Assembly (NCBI GenBank): GCA_030633015.1 | Contig: DAOVTR010000046.1 | Span: 1-9,003 of the forward strand | Direction: 5' to 3' | DNA length: 9,003 nt | DNA from: Bdellovibrionales bacterium | GTDB lineage: Bacteria; Bdellovibrionota; Bacteriovoracia; Bacteriovoracales; Bacteriovoracaceae | Shown here: in pieces, positions 6,097 to 9,003 of the stretch | Layout of the letters: each line of letters opens with the position of its first letter | Numbering within the stretch: position 1 is the first letter of the stretch | The notes under the pieces: generated by a model | What the model saw: only the letters and a program-made list of their open reading frames with translations | Databases searched by the model: none | What the model was told of the DNA's origin: nothing | Position numbers and translations under genes: made by a program

Positions 6097-7071
6097 TTGT
6101 TTGATTCAATAGATAATTTTCTTTCTGATGAGCTTAAAAGTGAGTTTCAAGGTATTGACTGGAACATTGAAAATGATCAGGTTAATTCAGAAATAAGTAC
6201 ACTTTTAAATGATACCGTTTTTGTTGGTGGTAAAAGAATTAGGCCACTTCTAACGTATCTATTTGGTAATTTATTTAGCCTAGATCCTCAAGAAGTTACA
6301 CCATATGCTAAGGCCATTGAGCTCGTTCATGCGGCAAGTTTATGTCATGATGATGTTATTGATGACGCTCATACTAGAAGGGGCAAGGATTCAATTAATA
6401 TAGTATCTTCTAATAAAAAAGCGGTCCTTGCGGGGGATTATCTCTTTTCAAATGTTGTATTAAATGTGGCCAAGAAAGGAAGGGTTAATCTGGTGCAAGA
6501 GATAGCTCAGGTAATTCAGGATTTATCAGATGGTGAGTGGCTTCAGCTAAATTTAAGTGAAAAAAGAAATTATACTAAGGAAAGGATTGAAGAAGTTGCA
6601 ATAAAAAAGACGGGTAGTGTAATGAGGTGGTGTTGTGTTGTTGCTCCTAGCTTAGCAGATGCATCAAAAGAAGTTAAAAATCATTGCCTCGAATTTAGCA
6701 AGAATTTAGGCGTAGCATTTCAATATGTTGATGATACTCTGGATTTTTCAGATGATTTAAATAAGGATCAGCTTATTGATCTTAAAAATGGAATTATAAA
6801 TTCAGTTATTTTCCAATGGTTTAAATTAAATCCAGAAATTGAGCGTAAGTTTTTAAGTGGAGAGGATATAAGTACTCTGTTTCATAATGATGGAATTGAA
6901 AAAGCAGTCTCTATAGTAAAACTTGATGCAATATCAAAGCTAGATAAGGCCAAATTTCACCTAGATGGTATTGTAAAAGAGCTATCTAATAATGGTAATT
7001 TAGAGGAGTTATTAACTCTTAGAAGACCCATTGATTTTATTTTAGAATATTTAGGCAGTCGTACTTATTAA
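6097..7071 (+). CDS. Trans-polyprenyl diphosphate synthase
   Basis: The enzyme extends an allylic diphosphate with isopentenyl diphosphate, probably in the cytoplasm, to make a quinone side chain or similar prenyl chain. Family signatures are GGKRIRP (44-50, IPP binding), the first aspartate-rich motif DDVID (85-89), RRGK (94-97), KT (171-172), FQYVDD and the second aspartate-rich motif DDTLD (212-216). At 324 residues it has the usual length. A80, five residues before the first aspartate, is small, as in long-chain (C35-C40 or more) synthases; farnesyl and geranylgeranyl enzymes have bulky residues near there. Product length remains inference, so no symbol is given. After the second motif the usual GKxTxP-type segment reads DLKNGIINSV (228-237), replacing the diphosphate-contacting lysine with I233. 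Translation starts at TTG, forced by an upstream in-frame stop. The gene converges with lysS, 36 bases apart. Confidence 0.9.
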   Translation: MFDSIDNFLSDELKSEFQGIDWNIENDQVNSEISTLLNDTVFVGGKRIRPLLTYLFGNLFSLDPQEVTPYAKAIELVHAASLCHDDVIDDAHTRRGKDSINIVSSNKKAVLAGDYLFSNVVLNVAKKGRVNLVQEIAQVIQDLSDGEWLQLNLSEKRNYTKERIEEVAIKKTGSVMRWCCVVAPSLADASKEVKNHCLEFSKNLGVAFQYVDDTLDFSDDLNKDQLIDLKNGIINSVIFQWFKLNPEIERKFLSGEDISTLFHNDGIEKAVSIVKLDAISKLDKAKFHLDGIVKELSNNGNLEELLTLRRPIDFILEYLGSRTY

Positions 7072-7107
7072 AAATTTATAATTGTAACTTATTTAATGAA
7101 CAAGTCG

Positions 7108-8649
7108 TTATGAGTCTTGAGATTCTTGAGTAATATTTTCTTCTTTTAAAAGAGGAAAAGCAATAACATCTCTAATAGTAGAGCTATTAGTTAAAACCAT
7201 TACCAGCCTATCAATGCCAATGCCTTCACCGGCCGTAGGCGGCATTCCGTATTCTAAAGCTCGTACAAAATCGTAGTCTACATCACAGGCCTCATCATCA
7301 CCTTTAAGTTTATCTTCTGCTTGGCCTGCAAAACGATCAAGTTGGTCTGTAGGATCATTAAGCTCAGAAAAACAGTTTGCTATTTCCCAGCCATTAATAA
7401 AAAATTCAAAACGATCAACAATGGTTGGATCTTTTTCATTTCTTCTTGCGAGTGGAGAAATTTCAGTTGGGTAGTGCGTGATGAAGGTTGGTTGGATAAG
7501 TTTTTCTTCAGCAAATTCTTCAAAACACATTACCATTAATTTATCTACTGAAAGATCTTTAATATCTTCTTTTTTTATTCCATCTTTTTTAGTTAAAAGA
7601 TTCATCATGGCATCGCTGTCTTTTGTCTCTTCCAAGTTTAGATTTGTATATTCACAAACTGCATCTCTCATTGCCAATCGCCTAAATGGTTTGGTTAGAT
7701 TAATTTCATTATCCCCGTACATAACCTTATCTGTTTTTAAAACATCAGAGGCAAGACCACTTATTAAATTTTCAGTAAGATCAATATGATCTTCAAAAGT
7801 AGCATAGGCTTCATAAAATTCGATTGTGGTAAATTCAGGATTATGCTTAATTGATAGTCCCTCATTTCTAAAGCAGCGATTCATTTCAAATACTCTAGGA
7901 TAGCCACCGACAATTAATCTTTTTAGGTGTAGTTCTGGAGCAATTCGCAGGTTTAAATCCATTCCAAGAGCATTGTGAAAAGTTTCAAATGGCTTTGCAG
8001 CGGCCCCACCAGCAATAGAGTGAAGCATTGGAGTTTCTACTTCCATATATTCACGATCATAGAAAAAATCTCTTATGTATCTAATAACATCAGATCTGGT
8101 CTTTAAAACTGATTTTGAGTGATCGTTGGTAATCAAATCAACATATCTCATTCTATATTTTAGTTCTGCATCAGTGAGTCCATGAAACTTTTCAGGTAGT
8201 GGACGAATTGATTTTGTTAAAATATGAAAATTGGTAGTGGCAAGAGAGAGCTCGCCTTTATTGGTTCTAAATATTGTGCCTTCAGCGTATATAATATCTC
8301 CGTAGTCTAAAAGTTTATACTCATTAAAGTCTTTTTCTGAAATTTTATCTTTTTTAATATAAACTTGAAAAGTTCCTGATCCATCTTTTAAAGTGATAAA
8401 CCCTGCTTTTCCAAAACTTCTAACAAGCATTGCTCTGCCAGCTAGTTTATAAGTCTCTTTAATTTCGGTTAATTCTTCTTTGGAATTATCTTTATAAAGT
8501 TCGAAAAGTTCTTGGGCCTTTATTGATGGGCCAAAGCCATTTTTATATGGATTAAAACCGGCCTCGATCATTTTATCTCTTTTTTCTAGCCGTACTTTAA
8601 TTTGCTCGCCAAACTGCTCTGTCCATTTGCTAATATATTCTTGCTTCAT
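7108..8649 (-). CDS. lysS: Lysyl-tRNA synthetase, class II
   Basis: Charges tRNA-Lys with lysine using ATP in the cytoplasm; an essential translation enzyme. The 513-residue product has the normal bacterial length (about 500). An N-terminal OB-fold that binds the anticodon occupies about 66-145, including a GRAMLVRSFGKAGF segment. The family hallmark HGLTDAELKYRMRYVDLI begins at H156. Motif 1 ends at VETP (204-207). Motif 2 is RCFRNEG (258-264) followed by HNPEFTTIEFYEAYA. Motif 3 is GEGIGIDRLVMVL (474-486) with the ATP-binding R481. No key residue appears missing, and this is not a PoxA/EpmA paralogue because the anticodon domain is present. The start ATG has GGAG (complement of 8660-8663) 10 bases upstream. 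A good promoter lies just before it, so the gene probably has its own transcript. Its 3' end converges with the prenyl synthase gene and no strong terminator is visible between them. Confidence 0.98.
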   Translation of the reverse strand: MKQEYISKWTEQFGEQIKVRLEKRDKMIEAGFNPYKNGFGPSIKAQELFELYKDNSKEELTEIKETYKLAGRAMLVRSFGKAGFITLKDGSGTFQVYIKKDKISEKDFNEYKLLDYGDIIYAEGTIFRTNKGELSLATTNFHILTKSIRPLPEKFHGLTDAELKYRMRYVDLITNDHSKSVLKTRSDVIRYIRDFFYDREYMEVETPMLHSIAGGAAAKPFETFHNALGMDLNLRIAPELHLKRLIVGGYPRVFEMNRCFRNEGLSIKHNPEFTTIEFYEAYATFEDHIDLTENLISGLASDVLKTDKVMYGDNEINLTKPFRRLAMRDAVCEYTNLNLEETKDSDAMMNLLTKKDGIKKEDIKDLSVDKLMVMCFEEFAEEKLIQPTFITHYPTEISPLARRNEKDPTIVDRFEFFINGWEIANCFSELNDPTDQLDRFAGQAEDKLKGDDEACDVDYDFVRALEYGMPPTAGEGIGIDRLVMVLTNSSTIRDVIAFPLLKEENITQESQDS

Positions 8650-8679
8650 TTATCAATAGCTCCAGTTAAATATGGTTGA

Positions 8680-8707
8680 AATATAACCTAAATATTTAAA
8701 ATGCCAA
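8680..8707 (-). promoter_or_regulatory. Sigma70-type promoter of lysS
   Basis: Read on the minus strand, TTGGCA (complement of 8702-8707) and TATATT (complement of 8680-8685) each match the consensus at five of six positions and are 16 bases apart. Transcription would start near 8673, leaving a leader of about 24 bases that contains the GGAG ribosome site. No leader hairpin or T-box fits in so short a leader. Confidence 0.6.
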
Positions 8708-8807
8708 TAGTAACCTCGGAGATTTTAGCAATAAAAGTATATTTTAGTTCTTTTGCTTCATTGGCCTTATTAATTGAAATAGTATATCTTTCTTTTTTGA
8801 GGTGATC

Positions 8808-9003
8808 ATGATTTTTCAAGCCCTTTTTAAAGCATTTTTAATTTATATTTTTTTTATATTTATAAGAGGACTCTACCGTACTTTTAAAACTATTAGTTTT
8901 ATTAAGAAAAGTCAGCAAGATATGGCCCAAAATGTTAATTCGCAGCATCACAAAAATAGTAAAAAAAGAGATGATTCCAATACTGTAGAGGCCGAATATA
9001 AAG
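8808..9003 (+). CDS. Short single-pass membrane protein (partial, runs off the right edge)
   Basis: The frame is open from ATG at 8808 to the window end, giving 65 residues. GAGG at 8799-8802 is a strong ribosome site 5 bases upstream. The first residues (MIFQALFKAFLIYIFFIFI) form a membrane helix, followed by a basic stretch (RGLYRTFKTISFIKK) that should stay in the cytoplasm. A polar, lysine- and histidine-rich tail then reaches VEAEYK at the edge. Short proteins of this layout, a membrane helix, a basic patch and an acidic VEAEY-like end, occur near the DUF4834 type, but the resemblance is only general and I do not assign a function. It is divergent from lysS; the 158 bases between them carry the lysS promoter and presumably this gene's own. 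Confidence 0.7.
   Translation, partial: MIFQALFKAFLIYIFFIFIRGLYRTFKTISFIKKSQQDMAQNVNSQHHKNSKKRDDSNTVEAEYK

Noticed and set aside
7321..7789. Plus-strand open frames opposite lysS
   Set aside because: They are antisense to conserved synthetase motifs, have no ribosome sites, and overlap each other.
8761..8788. TTGGCC and TATATC as a promoter for the gene at 8808
   Set aside because: Each box matches only four of six positions, and the start would fall only a few bases before the ribosome site.

Overview
The window is AT-rich (roughly one third G+C by eye) and comes from a Gram-negative bacterium. It encodes an outer-membrane beta-barrel protein, an Asp+2-neutral lipoprotein signal, and several Sec signal peptides. 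A eukaryote-type Ser/Thr kinase with an HRDISPDN catalytic loop, a coiled-coil linker, one membrane helix and a PEGA-like tail is of the kind common in former delta-proteobacteria. With the low G+C, this suggests a Bdellovibrionota relative such as Bacteriovorax or Halobacteriovorax. That assignment is inference; no rRNA or other taxonomic marker is present.

Left part (1-4523, plus strand): an apparent operon. The last codons of an upstream frame (stop at 46-48) run into the ribosome site of a membrane-anchored Ser/Thr kinase (60-1904). Next come a secreted solenoid protein with twelve C-x7-C repeats of almost exactly 32 residues (1904-3646), a two-helix HAMP-like membrane protein with no output domain (3682-4203), and a small secreted four-cysteine protein (4203-4523). 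Two junctions are one-base TAATG overlaps, so the genes are probably translated together. The set looks like an envelope-signalling module: a cytoplasmic kinase with an exported sensor domain, cysteine-rich exported partners and a membrane adaptor. This is the best candidate here for an undescribed system.

Middle part (4547-5923, minus strand): a porin-like outer-membrane protein converges on the operon. Upstream of it lie a GC-rich intrinsic terminator hairpin (5686-5726) and a 55-residue lipoprotein gene (5756-5923) that is easy to miss.

Right part (5924-9003): a divergent intergenic region leads to a trans-polyprenyl diphosphate synthase with a TTG start (6097-7071), probably making a quinone side chain or another long prenyl carrier. 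It converges with a class II lysyl-tRNA synthetase gene on the minus strand (7108-8649), which has a good sigma70-type promoter. Divergent from lysS, a short single-pass membrane protein starts at 8808 and runs off the right edge. No transposon, CRISPR array, tRNA, rRNA or recognisable riboswitch is visible.
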